Position numbers and translations under genes: made by a program
DNA from: Polaromonas sp. CG_9.7
GTDB taxonomy: Bacteria > Pseudomonadota > Gammaproteobacteria > Burkholderiales > Burkholderiaceae_C
Reading direction: 5' to 3'
DNA length: 64,000 bases
Assembly: GCF_015752205.1 (NCBI RefSeq)
Contig: NZ_JADOVG010000002.1
Coordinates: 329,857 to 393,856 of the forward strand
Shown: one piece after another, positions 35,138 through 45,404 of the stretch
Position numbering within the stretch: the stretch's first letter is position 1
Layout of the letters: each line of letters starts with the position of its first letter
The notes under the pieces: model-generated
Told to the model about the DNA's origin: nothing
Databases searched by the model: none
Seen by the model: only the letters and a program-made list of their open reading frames with translations

Positions 35138-38100
35138 ATGAACGCACCTACCACTCTTCAAGAACTGAATGTTTTCGCCGACGGCGCAAAGCACGCCGAA
35201 CCCCGCATCCGCGAGATTCCCTACAACTACACGTCGTTTTCTGACCGGGAGGTGGTGATTCGCCTGCTGGGCAGCCGGGCCTGGGACTTGCTCAACCTGC
35301 TGCGCGGCGAACGCCACACGGGCCGCTCTGCGCGCATGCTGTACGAAGTGCTCGGCGACATCTGGGTGGTGCAACGCAATCCTTACCTGCAAGACGACCT
35401 GCTTGACAACCCCAAGCGCCGCAAGTTGCTGGTCGAAGCGCTGCAGCACCGGCTGGCAGAAATCGAGAAACGCCGTACGCCGCAAGCCGATAGCGAACGC
35501 GATGCCATCGTGGGTGAGTTGCTGCAAGGCGCACAGGCAGCGATTGGCCGGTTTTCGGCGTCGTTCGAGGAAGTTGCCAGCCTTCGCCAGCAAACCGAGC
35601 GCCGGCTGCGCAAGATCACGCTGAAGGACAATATCAAGTTCGACGGCCTGTCACGCGTCTCGCATGTGACTGACGCGACCGACTGGCGCGTCGAATACCC
35701 GTTTGTGGTGCTCACGCCCGACACCGAAGTCGAAATGGCCGGACTGGTCAAGGCCTGCATCGAGCTGGAGCTCACGATTGTTCCGCGTGGCGGCGGCACC
35801 GGCTACACCGGCGGCGCGATTCCGCTGACCTGGAAGTCGGCGGTCATCAACACCGAAAAGCTCGAAGCCATGACGGAAGTCGAGATGGTTTCGCTGCCCG
35901 GCCTGGACCACCCGGTGGCCACTGTCTGGACCGAAGCCGGCGTGGTGACGCAGCGCGTGGCCGACGCGGCCGAGCGCGGCGGCTTTGTGTTTGCGGTTGA
36001 CCCGACCTCGGCGGAGGCGTCGTGTATTGGCGGCAACATCGCCATGAATGCCGGCGGCAAAAAGGCCGTGTTGTGGGGCACGGCGCTGGACAACCTGGCG
36101 AGCTGGCGCATGGTGACGCCTGATGCCGAGTGGCTGGAAGTGACCCGCGTGGGCCACAACCTGGGCAAGATCCACGACGCCGAGATGGCGAGTTTCGATT
36201 TGAATTACTTTGAGGCTGACGGTAAGACGCCAATTCGCACCGAGCGGCTTGATATTCCCGGCAAGACCTTTCGCAAGGAAGGCCTGGGCAAGGACGTGAC
36301 CGACAAGTTCCTGAGCGGCTTGCCGGGCATCCAGAAAGAAGGCTGCGACGGCCTGATCACCAGCGCGCGCTGGATCGTGCACCGCATGCCGGCGCACACG
36401 CGCACGGTCTGCATGGAGTTCTTCGGCAACGCCAAGGACGCCGTGCCGAGCATCGTCGAGATCAAGGACTTCATGTTCGCCGAGCAAAAGCGCGGCGGTG
36501 CGATCCTGGCCGGTCTCGAGCATCTGGACGATCGCTACCTGCGCGCCGTGGGTTATGCCACCAAGTCCAAGCGCGGCGGCAACGGCAAGGGCGGTGTTAC
36601 CGGCGTGCCGAAAATGGTGTTGATTGGTGACATTGCCGGGGACGACGCCGACGTGGTGGCGCGTGCCACCAGTGAAGTCGTGCGCATTGCCAATTCGCGC
36701 AGCGGCGAAGGCTTTGTGGCCATCAGCCCCGAGGCGCGCAAGAAGTTCTGGCTGGACCGCAAGAAAACAGCGGCGATTTCGCGCCACACCAATGCCTTCA
36801 AGATCAATGAAGACGTGGTGATTCCGCTGCCGCGCATGGCTGAATACACCGACGGCATCGAGCAAATCAACATCGAGTTGAGTCTGCGCAACAAGATCAA
36901 GCTGTGCGACGCACTGGACGCGTTTTTCCGCAAGGGTAGTTTGCCTTTGGGCAAGGTAGAGGACGCCAGCGAAATTCCTTCGGCAGAGCTGCTGGAAGAC
37001 CGGGTCAGCCAGGCGCTGGCGCTGGTGGCCGAGGTGCGCAGTCTGTGGGCCGGCTGGCTGCAGGGCGTGGCGGTGCATTTTCCGGAACTCCAGGACCACA
37101 CGCTCCGCGCCAGCTGGAAAACCCAGATTCGCGCGCCGCTGCAGGCGATTTTCAGCGGTGGCGCGTTCAAGCCGATACTTGAGGAATGCAGTGCGATTCA
37201 CAAGCGCGTGCTTAAGGGCCGCGTCTGGGCCGCGCTGCACATGCACGCGGGCGACGGCAACGTGCATACCAACCTGCCTGTCAACAGCGATGACTACGAA
37301 ATGCTGCAAACCGCGCATGAAGCGGTGGCGCGCATCATGGTGCTGGCGCGCTCGCTCGACGGCGTGATCTCGGGCGAGCACGGCATCGGCATCACCAAGC
37401 TCGAATTCCTGACCGACGAGGAACTGCGGCCTTTTACCGAGTACAAGGCCAGAATCGATCCGGAAGGGCGTTTCAACAAAGGCAAGCTGCTACGAAATTC
37501 AGAGCTTCTAACGCCCGGCCAGCATGCGCTAGCGGCCGATTTGACCAATGCCTACACGCCCAGCTTCGGATTGATGGGCCATGAGTCGCTGATCATGCAG
37601 CAAAGCGACATCGGCGCAATTGCCGACAGTGTGAAGGACTGCCTGCGCTGCGGCAAGTGCAAGCCGGTCTGTGCCACGCATGTGCCGCGCGCCAACCTGC
37701 TGTACAGCCCGCGCAACAAGATTCTGGCCACGTCGCTGTTGGTCGAGGCTTTTTTGTACGAAGAACAGACCCGGCGCGGCATCAGCCTGAAGCACTGGGA
37801 AGAGTTCGAGGACGTGGCCGACCATTGCACGGTGTGCCACAAGTGCCTGAATCCGTGCCCGGTCGATATTGACTTTGGCGAAGTGTCGATGAACATGCGC
37901 AACCTGCTGCGCAAGATGGGCCAGAAGTCGTTCCGGCCCGGCAATGCAGCGGCGATGTTCTTTTTGAACGCCACGAATCCGCAAACCATCAAGGTGATGC
38001 GCACGGCCATGGTCGGTGTCGGCTTCAAGGCGCAGCGCCTGGCCAGTGATGTGCTCGGCGTGCTGGCTAAAAAGCAGACGGCGCTTCCACCTTCAACCGT

Positions 38101-39055
38101 GGGCAAGGCCCCGGTGAAAGAGCAGATCATTCACTTCATCAACAAGAAAATGCCCGGCGGTTTGCCCAAGAAGACTGCCCGCGCCTTGCTGGACATTGAA
38201 GACAAGGACTACGTCCCGATCATCCGCAACCCCAAAGCCACCACGGCCGAAACTGAAGCGGTGTTTTACTTTCCGGGCTGCGGCTCGGAGCGCCTGTTCA
38301 GCCAGGTCGGTCTGGCGACGCAGGCCATGCTCTGGCACGCTGGCGTACAGACCGTGCTGCCGCCTGGCTACCTGTGCTGCGGCTATCCGCAGCGCGGCAG
38401 CGGCGACTTTGACAAGGCCGACAAGATGATCACCGACAACCGGGTGCTGTTCCACCGGGTGGCCACCACGCTCAACTATCTCGACATCAAGACCGTGGTG
38501 GTGAGCTGCGGCACTTGCTACGACCAGCTGCAGGGTTACCAGTTCGACAAGATATTCCCGGGCAGCCGAATCATCGACATCCACGAATACCTGCTGGAAA
38601 AAGGGATCACGCTGCCGGCCAACCAGCCCGGATTTTTGTACCACGAGCCGTGCCACAACCCGATGAAGCTGGGCGACTCGATGAAGACGGTCAAGGCGCT
38701 GATTGGCGACAACGTGCTCAAAAGCGAGCGCTGCTGCGGCGAATCCGGCACGCTGGGCGTGACCCGGCCTGACATTGCGACCCAGGTGCGCTTTCGCAAG
38801 GAAGAAGAAATCCGCAAGGGAGAAGCCGAACTGCGTGCTTCAGGGGCAGTAGCCGCGACGGGCAACGTCAAGATCCTGACCAGTTGCCCCAGCTGCCTGC
38901 AGGGGTTGAAACGCTACGGCGACGACCTGCAAAACGGCCTGCTGGAGGCCGATTACATCGTGGTCGAAATGGCGAACCAGATACTGGGCAAAAACTGGCT
39001 GCCCGACTACGTGGCCGTCGCCAACCAAGGCGGCATTGAACGGGTGCTCGTATGA
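35138..39055 (+). CDS. Large FAD/Fe-S oxidoreductase (DUF3683 + FAD oxidase + CCG domains; D-lactate dehydrogenase-like)
   Basis: A 1305-residue cytosolic or membrane-associated fusion. In order: a DUF3683-type N-terminal domain (about 1-165), an FAD-binding PCMH domain ([16 protein letters not shown] near residue 217), the FAD-oxidase C domain through about residue 790 ([22 protein letters not shown]), two 4Fe-4S motifs ([11 protein letters not shown] near 834, [14 protein letters not shown] near 897), and two CCG cysteine domains (FPGCGSE near 1045, YHEPCHNP near 1168 with CCGESG near 1199). This merges what GlcD and GlcF, or LldE-type subunits, do separately: oxidation of a 2-hydroxyacid (probably D-lactate or glycolate) with electrons passed to the quinone pool. 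The exact substrate is unknown. Confidence 0.88.
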   Translation: MNAPTTLQELNVFADGAKHAEPRIREIPYNYTSFSDREVVIRLLGSRAWDLLNLLRGERHTGRSARMLYEVLGDIWVVQRNPYLQDDLLDNPKRRKLLVEALQHRLAEIEKRRTPQADSERDAIVGELLQGAQAAIGRFSASFEEVASLRQQTERRLRKITLKDNIKFDGLSRVSHVTDATDWRVEYPFVVLTPDTEVEMAGLVKACIELELTIVPRGGGTGYTGGAIPLTWKSAVINTEKLEAMTEVEMVSLPGLDHPVATVWTEAGVVTQRVADAAERGGFVFAVDPTSAEASCIGGNIAMNAGGKKAVLWGTALDNLASWRMVTPDAEWLEVTRVGHNLGKIHDAEMASFDLNYFEADGKTPIRTERLDIPGKTFRKEGLGKDVTDKFLSGLPGIQKEGCDGLITSARWIVHRMPAHTRTVCMEFFGNAKDAVPSIVEIKDFMFAEQKRGGAILAGLEHLDDRYLRAVGYATKSKRGGNGKGGVTGVPKMVLIGDIAGDDADVVARATSEVVRIANSRSGEGFVAISPEARKKFWLDRKKTAAISRHTNAFKINEDVVIPLPRMAEYTDGIEQINIELSLRNKIKLCDALDAFFRKGSLPLGKVEDASEIPSAELLEDRVSQALALVAEVRSLWAGWLQGVAVHFPELQDHTLRASWKTQIRAPLQAIFSGGAFKPILEECSAIHKRVLKGRVWAALHMHAGDGNVHTNLPVNSDDYEMLQTAHEAVARIMVLARSLDGVISGEHGIGITKLEFLTDEELRPFTEYKARIDPEGRFNKGKLLRNSELLTPGQHALAADLTNAYTPSFGLMGHESLIMQQSDIGAIADSVKDCLRCGKCKPVCATHVPRANLLYSPRNKILATSLLVEAFLYEEQTRRGISLKHWEEFEDVADHCTVCHKCLNPCPVDIDFGEVSMNMRNLLRKMGQKSFRPGNAAAMFFLNATNPQTIKVMRTAMVGVGFKAQRLASDVLGVLAKKQTALPPSTVGKAPVKEQIIHFINKKMPGGLPKKTARALLDIEDKDYVPIIRNPKATTAETEAVFYFPGCGSERLFSQVGLATQAMLWHAGVQTVLPPGYLCCGYPQRGSGDFDKADKMITDNRVLFHRVATTLNYLDIKTVVVSCGTCYDQLQGYQFDKIFPGSRIIDIHEYLLEKGITLPANQPGFLYHEPCHNPMKLGDSMKTVKALIGDNVLKSERCCGESGTLGVTRPDIATQVRFRKEEEIRKGEAELRASGAVAATGNVKILTSCPSCLQGLKRYGDDLQNGLLEADYIVVEMANQILGKNWLPDYVAVANQGGIERVLV

Positions 39056-39480
39056 CGAATGCGGCATGCCCCTTGTGCGAGGGTGACGGCGGCCTGCTGG
39101 TGTTTCGCAATGAAGATTTGCGCATCATCCAGGCCAGCGAGGCTGGATTTCCGGGGTTTTACCGCGTGATCTGGAACCGCCATGTGGCCGAGTTTTCGGA
39201 TCTGTCGGCCAGTGAACGACAGATTTGCATGCATGCCGTCGCAAAGGTCGAGCAAGTGCTTCGCAGCGAATTGCAGCCCGCGAAGATCAACCTGGCCGCG
39301 CTGGGCAACATGGTGCCGCATCTGCACTGGCATGTGATTGCCCGCTTTGAGGGGGACAGCCACTTTCCGGCGCCGGTCTGGGGCGCGGCACAGCGTCCGG
39401 TGGACGAAGTACAGGTGGCGGGCATCACCTCGCAGTGCCTTGACATCAACCGGCTGATTGCCGAAGCCATGGCGCTTTGA
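39052..39480 (+). CDS. HIT-family nucleotide-binding protein
   Basis: A 142-residue histidine-triad protein; [10 protein letters not shown] (about residues 92-101) contains the H-x-H-x-H active site, though this is the HxHxHxx form with Ile-Ala-Arg following. The N-terminal CPLCEGDGG resembles the zinc-knuckle beginning of HIT hydrolases. Such proteins hydrolyse or bind nucleotide phosphoramidates or dinucleotides. ATG 39052 overlaps the preceding TGA by four bases, suggesting coupling to the oxidoreductase. Confidence 0.85.
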   Translation: MTNAACPLCEGDGGLLVFRNEDLRIIQASEAGFPGFYRVIWNRHVAEFSDLSASERQICMHAVAKVEQVLRSELQPAKINLAALGNMVPHLHWHVIARFEGDSHFPAPVWGAAQRPVDEVQVAGITSQCLDINRLIAEAMAL

Positions 39481-39518
39481 AGCGCTCTTACCCATTTATT
39501 CAGAAAGCGAGACACCCG

Positions 39519-39932
39519 ATGGCAGGTCTTCAATCCGGGTCGCCGACCCCCACGGCGCTGACAGTTCACAGCCAATCGCGCCTTCTCGAAGTCGCTTTTT
39601 CAGACGGCGCGCAGTTCAGGATTCCTTTCGAGTTGATGCGCATCTATTCGCCATCGGCAGAAGTGCAGGGCCATGGTCCCGGGCAGGAAATCCTGCAGAC
39701 CGGCAAACGCGAGGTCGATGTGGTGGCGCTGGAGCCGATTGGCAATTACGCCGTCAAGCCGGTGTTTTCCGATGGCCACGAGAGTGGGCTGTTCACCTGG
39801 GACTATCTGTACCACTTGGGCAATGACCAAAGCCAGCTCTGGGGCGACTACGAGCGCAGGCTGCAAGCCGCTGGCGTGGCGCGTGACGCGCCCATGGCTG
39901 TGGCGGGCGGGCAGGGCTGCAGCAGCCACTAA
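39519..39932 (+). CDS. DUF971 (gamma-butyrobetaine hydroxylase N-terminal-like) protein
   Basis: A 137-residue protein with the DUF971 pattern: LTVHSQSRLLEVAFSDGAQFRIPFELMRIYSPSAEVQGHG, VVALEPIGNYAVKPVFSDGHESGLFTW, and LYHLG. The domain is found at the N-terminus of carnitine-pathway hydroxylases and in P-loop Mrp-linked proteins; alone, its role is unclear, possibly iron-sulphur related. In betaproteobacteria it commonly precedes ubiE, as here. ATG 39519 follows GAAAGCGAGACACCCG, without a strong ribosome site. Confidence 0.88.
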   Translation: MAGLQSGSPTPTALTVHSQSRLLEVAFSDGAQFRIPFELMRIYSPSAEVQGHGPGQEILQTGKREVDVVALEPIGNYAVKPVFSDGHESGLFTWDYLYHLGNDQSQLWGDYERRLQAAGVARDAPMAVAGGQGCSSH

Positions 39933-40047
39933 CCCGGCATGGCTTGTGTGGCGCCATTGATTCTTACGAAAAATTTCCCCTCCAATGACCTGAGTCAGTA
40001 CAGGGTTGTCGCTGTCAACTGGCACTTTTCCATCTAGCATTCACCTT

Positions 40048-40779
40048 ATGACAACTACCCACTTTGGTTTTGAATCGGTAGACGAGCAGGACAAGGCGCG
40101 TCGTGTGCGAAGCGTGTTCGATTCCGTCGCCCCCAAATACGATGTGATGAACGACCTGATGTCGATGGGTCTGCACCGCGCATGGAAGGCCTACACCGTG
40201 CTGGTCGCCAATGTCAAGGAAGGCCAGCAGGTGCTCGACATTGCGGGCGGCACGGGCGATCTGGCGCTGGCGTTTGCGCCCAAGGTGGGCACCACCGGGC
40301 GCGTGGTGCATACCGACATCAATGAAGCCATGCTCAGGGAAGGGCGCAACCGACTATTGGACGCCGGCGTGTGCCTGCCAACGCTGGTGTGTGACGCTGA
40401 AGCACTTCCTTTTCCCGATGCCGGCTTTGATGTCGTCACCGTGGCCTTTGGCCTGCGCAACATGACGCACAAGGATGTGGCTCTTAAGGAAATGAGCAGG
40501 GTGCTCAAGCCCGGCGGCAAGCTGCTGGTGCTGGAGTTTTCCAAGGTGGCCAAGCCGCTTGAAAAGCTTTATGACTGGTATTCGTTCAAGGTCCTGCCCA
40601 AGATCGGCAAAGTGGTGGCCAATGACGATGCCAGCTATCAATATCTGGCCGAGTCCATCCGCATGCATCCGAGCCAGGAAGAGTTGAAAACCCTTATGAA
40701 AAATACTGGCTTTGGCCATGTGGATTATCACAACATGTCAGGCGGGATGGTGGCATTGCATGTTGGAATCAAGTGCTGA
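40048..40779 (+). CDS. ubiE: Ubiquinone/menaquinone C-methyltransferase
   Basis: A 243-residue SAM-dependent methyltransferase acting on the demethylated benzoquinone ring in ubiquinone synthesis. N-terminal [28 protein letters not shown] motif [16 protein letters not shown], the [10 protein letters not shown] signature and the C-terminal [12 protein letters not shown] are all present. ATG 40048 ([11 protein letters not shown]) is the family start. It is grouped with other ubiquinone genes (ubiJ, ubiB) downstream. Confidence 0.95.
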   Translation: MTTTHFGFESVDEQDKARRVRSVFDSVAPKYDVMNDLMSMGLHRAWKAYTVLVANVKEGQQVLDIAGGTGDLALAFAPKVGTTGRVVHTDINEAMLREGRNRLLDAGVCLPTLVCDAEALPFPDAGFDVVTVAFGLRNMTHKDVALKEMSRVLKPGGKLLVLEFSKVAKPLEKLYDWYSFKVLPKIGKVVANDDASYQYLAESIRMHPSQEELKTLMKNTGFGHVDYHNMSGGMVALHVGIKC

Positions 40780-40837
40780 CAGGTTTTGCGGCTTCTTGCC
40801 GTGATCGGGTTTTAATTGGTTTGATGAAGGAGACGAC

Positions 40838-41824
40838 ATGAAAATTTGGCAGGTCATTCTTTCCGCAGTTTTTGCGGTAACCCTTACCCTGTCTGGCGCG
40901 CCGGCGGACGCCAAGCGTATGGGCGGCGGCGGGTCCTTTGGCAAGCAGTCGTCCAACGTGACGCAGCGCCAGGCACCTGCCAACAATGCATCAACTCCGG
41001 CTGGAGGTGCAGGCGCTGCCGCAGCTGCCGCACCGAAAAAACCATGGGGCGCCATGCTTGGCGGTTTGGCTGCCGGACTAGGACTGGCTTGGTTGGCATC
41101 GTCGCTGGGGCTGGGCGGCGCTTTCGGCCAGATCATCATGTTCGCCTTGTTGGCGCTGGTGGTCATGGTGGTAATTGGCTTTGTCATGCGCCGACTCAAG
41201 GGGGGCGCGGCGAATTCGCCGGGCGCCACGCGGTCGCAGTCGCCTTTCGCCTTCCAGGGTGCTGGCAATGCGCCTGAAGCCACGACGGCCCGTAGCTACA
41301 GCCCGGCCAATGTGGGTAACGACGCGTCGGCACGTCCCTGGGAACGCAGCGCAACAGCTTTTGACAGCAATGCGGTTGCGCCTGCAGCAGGTGGCTCGAT
41401 GATCGGTTCTGGCCTGACGGGTTCGCAGTCATGGGGCGTGCCTGCCGGCTTCGACGCCGAAGGCTTCCTCAAGGCCTGCAAGTCGAATTTCGTGACTCTT
41501 CAGGACGCCTGGGACCGTTCCGACATCCAGAACCTGCGGTCCATGATGACCGACGACATGCTGGAGCAGATCAAGACGCAACTGGCAGACCGCGAAACTC
41601 ATACGGGCGGCACATCCAACAAGACCGAGGTGGTCATGCTCGATGCGCAGTTGTTGGGTATTGAGGAAATGAGCGACGTGTACATGGCCAGCGTCGAGTT
41701 CTCCGGCATGATCAAGGAAGACGCCTCCAGCGGCGCCAGTCCATTCCGGGAAGTCTGGAACATGACCAAGCCCCGTGTTGGCGGCAGTGGCTGGCTGGTT
41801 GCCGGTGTTCAGGCCTTGCAGTAA
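40838..41824 (+). CDS. Tim44-like domain protein
   Basis: A 328-residue protein: signal or anchor segment (1-24), Gly-rich KRMGGGGSFGKQS, Ala/Pro-rich linker, two close membrane helices (about 70-90 and 95-115), a low-complexity linker and a C-terminal Tim44-like domain (about 195-328: GFDAEGFLKACKSNFVTLQDAWDRSD ... REVWNMTKPR). Bacterial Tim44 homologues may be membrane-associated binding proteins; the role is not established. ATG 40838 follows GAAGGAGACGAC, a good ribosome site. Conserved neighbour of ubiE and ubiJ-ubiB. Confidence 0.88.
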   Translation: MKIWQVILSAVFAVTLTLSGAPADAKRMGGGGSFGKQSSNVTQRQAPANNASTPAGGAGAAAAAAPKKPWGAMLGGLAAGLGLAWLASSLGLGGAFGQIIMFALLALVVMVVIGFVMRRLKGGAANSPGATRSQSPFAFQGAGNAPEATTARSYSPANVGNDASARPWERSATAFDSNAVAPAAGGSMIGSGLTGSQSWGVPAGFDAEGFLKACKSNFVTLQDAWDRSDIQNLRSMMTDDMLEQIKTQLADRETHTGGTSNKTEVVMLDAQLLGIEEMSDVYMASVEFSGMIKEDASSGASPFREVWNMTKPRVGGSGWLVAGVQALQ

Positions 41825-41912
41825 TCGGGTTTTCAAGCAAGCAGTAATACCTTAAGGCCAAGCCAGGGACATTAGGCCTCAAGGGCTTTTTATCCTGCAA
41901 AATCGGAGACGT

Positions 41913-42680
41913 ATGAATAACACGTCTCCTTTTTCATTTCTGAAATCCATCGCCACCCGTTTTCAGCCTCCTGCATGGGTGGTTGACGAAGGACAGCAGC
42001 GACTGGTGCTTTTTCTCAATCATGTTCTTCTGCAGGAAAAGCAGGCCCAGGAACGGCTTTTGCGTCAAAAAGGCCGTGTAGTGCATTTGCGCTGGGGTTT
42101 GTTTGCTATTGATTTAATAGTTACTCCAGCTGGTCTGGTGGACCGTGCGGCTGAATTTTCAACGCCTGACCTGATTCTGTCGGTTGCCGCTGAATCGCCT
42201 CTGGCAGCAGTGCAGTCGGTGCTGGCGGGAAAGACACCTGCCGTCAAGATCGACGGCGATGTGCAACTGGCGGCCGATATAGGCTGGCTGGCTGAAAATT
42301 TGCGTTGGGACGCAGAAGAAGACCTGTCCCGCCTGATCGGCGATGCGTCAGCCCACGCGCTGGCCGACGCCGGACGACGATTGGCTTCCGGTCTGAGGCA
42401 GTTCTTGACCAAGGGACCACTGGCATCTGCTGCGCAGTCTACAGCTACACCCCCCCAAGCCGCCGCCGCCGCCACTCCCATGCCACCGCGCAGGACTGCA
42501 CCGGCAGCGCAATCGTCGCCCACATCGACGACCCGCCCCTTGCCTGCCGAGGTGGCTGCAGATTCTGCTGAGTCCACCGGACACGGTAAGTCAGCCGGTG
42601 GTTCCCTGCCTCCCGGCGACACCAGCTTGCCGCCTCAGGAAGGCGAGTCATTTCCCATACCGCCCGGGACTGCTGCATGA
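41913..42680 (+). CDS. ubiJ: Ubiquinone biosynthesis accessory factor UbiJ (SCP2-like)
   Basis: A 255-residue protein with an SCP2-type lipid-binding domain in the first about 110 residues ([25 protein letters not shown]-like [26 protein letters not shown]) and a long Ala/Pro/Ser-rich C-terminal tail (about 165-255) likely to be disordered. UbiJ binds ubiquinone precursors within the Ubi complex. FAIDLIV at about residue 65 is encoded by a dispersed palindrome copy (42105-42120). It overlaps ubiB by four bases. Confidence 0.85.
   Translation: MNNTSPFSFLKSIATRFQPPAWVVDEGQQRLVLFLNHVLLQEKQAQERLLRQKGRVVHLRWGLFAIDLIVTPAGLVDRAAEFSTPDLILSVAAESPLAAVQSVLAGKTPAVKIDGDVQLAADIGWLAENLRWDAEEDLSRLIGDASAHALADAGRRLASGLRQFLTKGPLASAAQSTATPPQAAAAATPMPPRRTAPAAQSSPTSTTRPLPAEVAADSAESTGHGKSAGGSLPPGDTSLPPQEGESFPIPPGTAA
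42105..42120. repeat. Dispersed palindrome, copy 8 (inside ubiJ)
   Basis: GCTATTGATTTAATAG, read GCT-ATT-GAT-TTA-ATA (A-I-D-L-I) in ubiJ. Confidence 0.45.
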
Positions 42681-44230
42681 GCCGGATCTTTCGGGGTTTC
42701 ATCATTGTCTGGACCGTGTTGCGGTTCGGGTTGGACGAACTGGTCCTGTCAAGTTTCGAGAAGCCATGGATTCGTCTACTTTCACGCATCGTGTCCTTCG
42801 GGCGCAATCTCAAAGCCCCCCGAGGGGAACGTCTTCGGCAGGCGCTTGAACAACTGGGGCCGATTTTTGTCAAGTTTGGTCAGGTGCTTTCCACCCGCCG
42901 TGACTTGCTGCCTCCTGACATTTCTGATGAATTGGCGCGACTGCAGGACCGCGTGCCACCGTTTCCTTCGGCTGTCGCCGTGGCGATCATTGAAAAAGCC
43001 TTTGGCAAACCGATTGATTCCATTTTCGAAACCTTCGAGCAGACGCCGGTCGCCAGCGCATCGATAGCGCAGGTGCACTTTGCCACGCTGCCCGGCGGAC
43101 GCGAAGTGGCGGTCAAGGTGCTGCGGCCCAACATGCTTGCCGCTTTGAAAAAAGATCTGGCGCTGATGCGCATGATGGCGGGCTGGGTCGAGCGTGCGTC
43201 AAAAGACGGCAAGCGCCTCAAGCCGCGCGAGGTGGTGGCCGAGTTCGACAAGTACCTGCACGACGAACTTGATCTGCTGCGTGAGGCATCGAACGCGGCG
43301 CAATTGCGGCGCAATATGCAAAGCCTTGATCTGGTGATGATTCCCGAGATGTACTGGGACTACTGTATGCCTGATGTGATGGTGATGCAGCGCATGTACG
43401 GGGTTCCCATTGGCCAGACCCAGCGCCTGCGCGATGCCGGCGTTGACATGAAAAAACTGTCGCGCGATGGCGTCACACTGTTTTTTACCCAGGTGTTTCG
43501 CGACGGTTTCTTCCATGCCGACATGCACCCCGGCAATATCCAGGTCAGTCTGGCGCAAGAAACCTTTGGTCGCTTGATTTCCCTCGATTTCGGCATCGTT
43601 GGTACGCTGACCGAGGTGGACAAGGAATACCTGGCGCAGAACTTCAGTGCCTTTTTCCAGCGCGACTACAAGCGTGTGGCTGAACTGCATATCGAATCGG
43701 GCTGGGTTCCGCCAGCCACCCGTGTCGACGAACTGGAGTCGGCCATTCGCGCCTGCTGCGAGCCGATGTTCGACAGGCCTCTTAAGGAGCTTTCACTGGG
43801 CATCGTGCTGATGCGGCTGTTTCAGACGTCGCGCCGCTTTCAGGTAGAAATCCAGCCGCAACTGGTTCTGCTGCAAAAAACGCTGCTCAACATTGAAGGA
43901 CTGGGACGCGACCTTGATCCTGACCTGGACCTCTGGAGCACAGCCAAGCCTTTCCTCGAGCGCTGGATGCTGGAGCAGGTCGGCCCTGAAAAACTCCTTG
44001 CCCAACTCAAGGCAGAAGCGCCTTTGTATGCCAAATTGCTGCCCATGTTGCCGCGTCTCATGGCGCAGTACCTGAAGGCAGGGCCGCCAACCAACTACAA
44101 GCATCTGAACGAATTGCTGGCCGAACAAAAGCGGACCAACAAGCTGCTGCAAAGCCTGATTTACGGTGGGATGGGTTTCGTTCTGGGGCTGATTTTCATG
44201 CAGATGGTCTTGCGAATCCACCTGTTTTGA
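42677..44230 (+). CDS. ubiB: Ubiquinone biosynthesis atypical kinase UbiB
   Basis: A 517-residue ABC1/ADCK-family protein. [21 protein letters not shown] is the family's KxGQ motif (about residue 65); [18 protein letters not shown] holds the nucleotide-binding Ala-rich loop and Lys; [13 protein letters not shown] and LDFGIVGTL are the catalytic and DFG-like motifs. Two hydrophobic helices at the C-terminus ([15 protein letters not shown]) anchor it in the membrane. It has ATPase activity needed for coenzyme Q synthesis. ATG overlaps the ubiJ TGA by four bases. Confidence 0.95.
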   Translation: MSRIFRGFIIVWTVLRFGLDELVLSSFEKPWIRLLSRIVSFGRNLKAPRGERLRQALEQLGPIFVKFGQVLSTRRDLLPPDISDELARLQDRVPPFPSAVAVAIIEKAFGKPIDSIFETFEQTPVASASIAQVHFATLPGGREVAVKVLRPNMLAALKKDLALMRMMAGWVERASKDGKRLKPREVVAEFDKYLHDELDLLREASNAAQLRRNMQSLDLVMIPEMYWDYCMPDVMVMQRMYGVPIGQTQRLRDAGVDMKKLSRDGVTLFFTQVFRDGFFHADMHPGNIQVSLAQETFGRLISLDFGIVGTLTEVDKEYLAQNFSAFFQRDYKRVAELHIESGWVPPATRVDELESAIRACCEPMFDRPLKELSLGIVLMRLFQTSRRFQVEIQPQLVLLQKTLLNIEGLGRDLDPDLDLWSTAKPFLERWMLEQVGPEKLLAQLKAEAPLYAKLLPMLPRLMAQYLKAGPPTNYKHLNELLAEQKRTNKLLQSLIYGGMGFVLGLIFMQMVLRIHLF

Positions 44231-44265
44231 TGCGAAATCCCCCTGGGCGGGCAAGGCCTGCGAAG

Positions 44266-44295
44266 TTTGTCCGCGTGGCGGGCAAGCCCTATAAT
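44266..44295 (+). promoter_or_regulatory. Putative sigma-70 promoter for fmdB-DUF502(-aspS)
   Basis: TTGTCC (44267-44272) and a perfect TATAAT (44290-44295) with a 17-base spacer, 64 bases before fmdB. Confidence 0.5.
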
Positions 44296-44358
44296 TAAAG
44301 GCTTTGTACCGTCTGGCCTTTGCTGGCGGCAACTCCCCGGAAAACGAGCTTAAGCACC

Positions 44359-44739
44359 ATGCCTATCTACGCCTACAAATGTGAATCCTGCGGATTCGCC
44401 AAGGATGTACTGCAAAAAATGTCGGATGCTCCCTTGTCAGTATGCCCGCAATGCAACGCACCGAGCTTCAAGAAGCAACTGACTGCAGCTGGTTTTCAGC
44501 TAAAGGGCTCCGGCTGGTATGTCACGGATTTCAAGGGCGGCAACAGCGGTGCACCTGCTGCCAAATCGGCCGAGGCACAGGCCGCAGCCCCGGCAGATGC
44601 GGGCAATACTTCCTCTAATGCTGGGGCGAGTAGTGGTTCAGCAGCAAGTCCGGCCGCAACGCCATCGGCGACGGCTTCTTCCCCCGCACCTAGCACCAGC
44701 AATACCGGCAACAACGGCGCACCCAAAAAATCGTCATGA
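44359..44739 (+). CDS. FmdB-type zinc-ribbon protein with disordered tail
   Basis: A 126-residue protein whose first 42 residues are an FmdB/CxxC zinc ribbon (MPIYAYKCESCGFAKDVLQK ... CPQCNAPSFKKQLTAAGFQLKGSGWY). The remaining residues are Ala/Ser/Pro/Asn-rich and probably disordered. FmdB-like proteins have been proposed to act in regulation or metal handling, but the function here is unknown. It overlaps the next gene by four bases and is the usual first gene before DUF502 and aspS in Burkholderiales. Confidence 0.88.
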   Translation: MPIYAYKCESCGFAKDVLQKMSDAPLSVCPQCNAPSFKKQLTAAGFQLKGSGWYVTDFKGGNSGAPAAKSAEAQAAAPADAGNTSSNAGASSGSAASPAATPSATASSPAPSTSNTGNNGAPKKSS

Positions 44740-45368
44740 TGAGCTCGATTCGCCGGTGGCTGTTGGCTGGACTTCTGGTGCTGGTGCCGCTGGCCATCAC
44801 CCTGGCAGTGCTTAACTGGATTGTGGCCACGCTGGACCAGACTCTACTGATCCTGCCTGTTGCGTGGCACCCGGACAGGCTGCTGGGTTTTCATCTGCCC
44901 GGTTTTGGCGTGCTGCTGACGCTTGGAATCGTTCTGTTGATGGGCGCTATTGCCAGCAACTTCCTGGGCAGGAAACTGCTAATGGTTGGCAATGCCCTGC
45001 TGCGCCGCATTCCGATCGTCCGCTCGATATACTCCAGCGTCAAGCAGGTTTCCGACACCTTGTTTTCCGAAAACGGCAATGCCTTTCGCAAGGCCCTGCT
45101 GGTGCAATGGCCCCGTGAAGGCGTCTGGACAATCGGTTTTCTTACTGGCTCGCCAGGCGGCGATGTTGTGAACCATTTGCCTGCGGATTACGTTAGCGTC
45201 TATGTGCCGACCACACCAAATCCCACCGGCGGCTATTTCGTCATGCTCAAGAGAGCGGAATGCATTGAGTTGAAAATGAGTGTTGATGAAGCACTGACTT
45301 ATGTCATCTCCATGGGTGTCGTGGTTCCGGCCACCCGTCCTGTTGCCCCACTCAATCCCCCCCTGTAA
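44736..45368 (+). CDS. DUF502 membrane protein
   Basis: A 210-residue protein with two N-terminal transmembrane helices (about residues 5-28 and 55-77) followed by a soluble domain with the DUF502 signatures RRIPIVRSIYSSVKQVSDTL and VYVPTTPNPTGGYFVMLKRAECIELKMSVDEALTYVISMGVV. Function unknown; widely conserved. Overlaps fmdB (ATGATG start at 44736 or 44739). Confidence 0.9.
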   Translation: MMSSIRRWLLAGLLVLVPLAITLAVLNWIVATLDQTLLILPVAWHPDRLLGFHLPGFGVLLTLGIVLLMGAIASNFLGRKLLMVGNALLRRIPIVRSIYSSVKQVSDTLFSENGNAFRKALLVQWPREGVWTIGFLTGSPGGDVVNHLPADYVSVYVPTTPNPTGGYFVMLKRAECIELKMSVDEALTYVISMGVVVPATRPVAPLNPPL

Positions 45369-45404
45369 ACAGCGCAACAGCGCTGATCATCCCGAGTATT
45401 TTTT

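Noticed and set aside
35651..37381. Long open frame (576 codons) antisense to the large oxidoreductase gene
   Set aside because: The opposite strand clearly encodes conserved FAD-oxidase motifs; the His/Arg/Gly-rich antisense reading is a by-product of high-GC codon bias.
41852..41878. AAGGCC...GGCCT inverted repeat after the Tim44-like gene as a terminator
   Set aside because: Short stem, long loop, and transcription probably continues into ubiJ.
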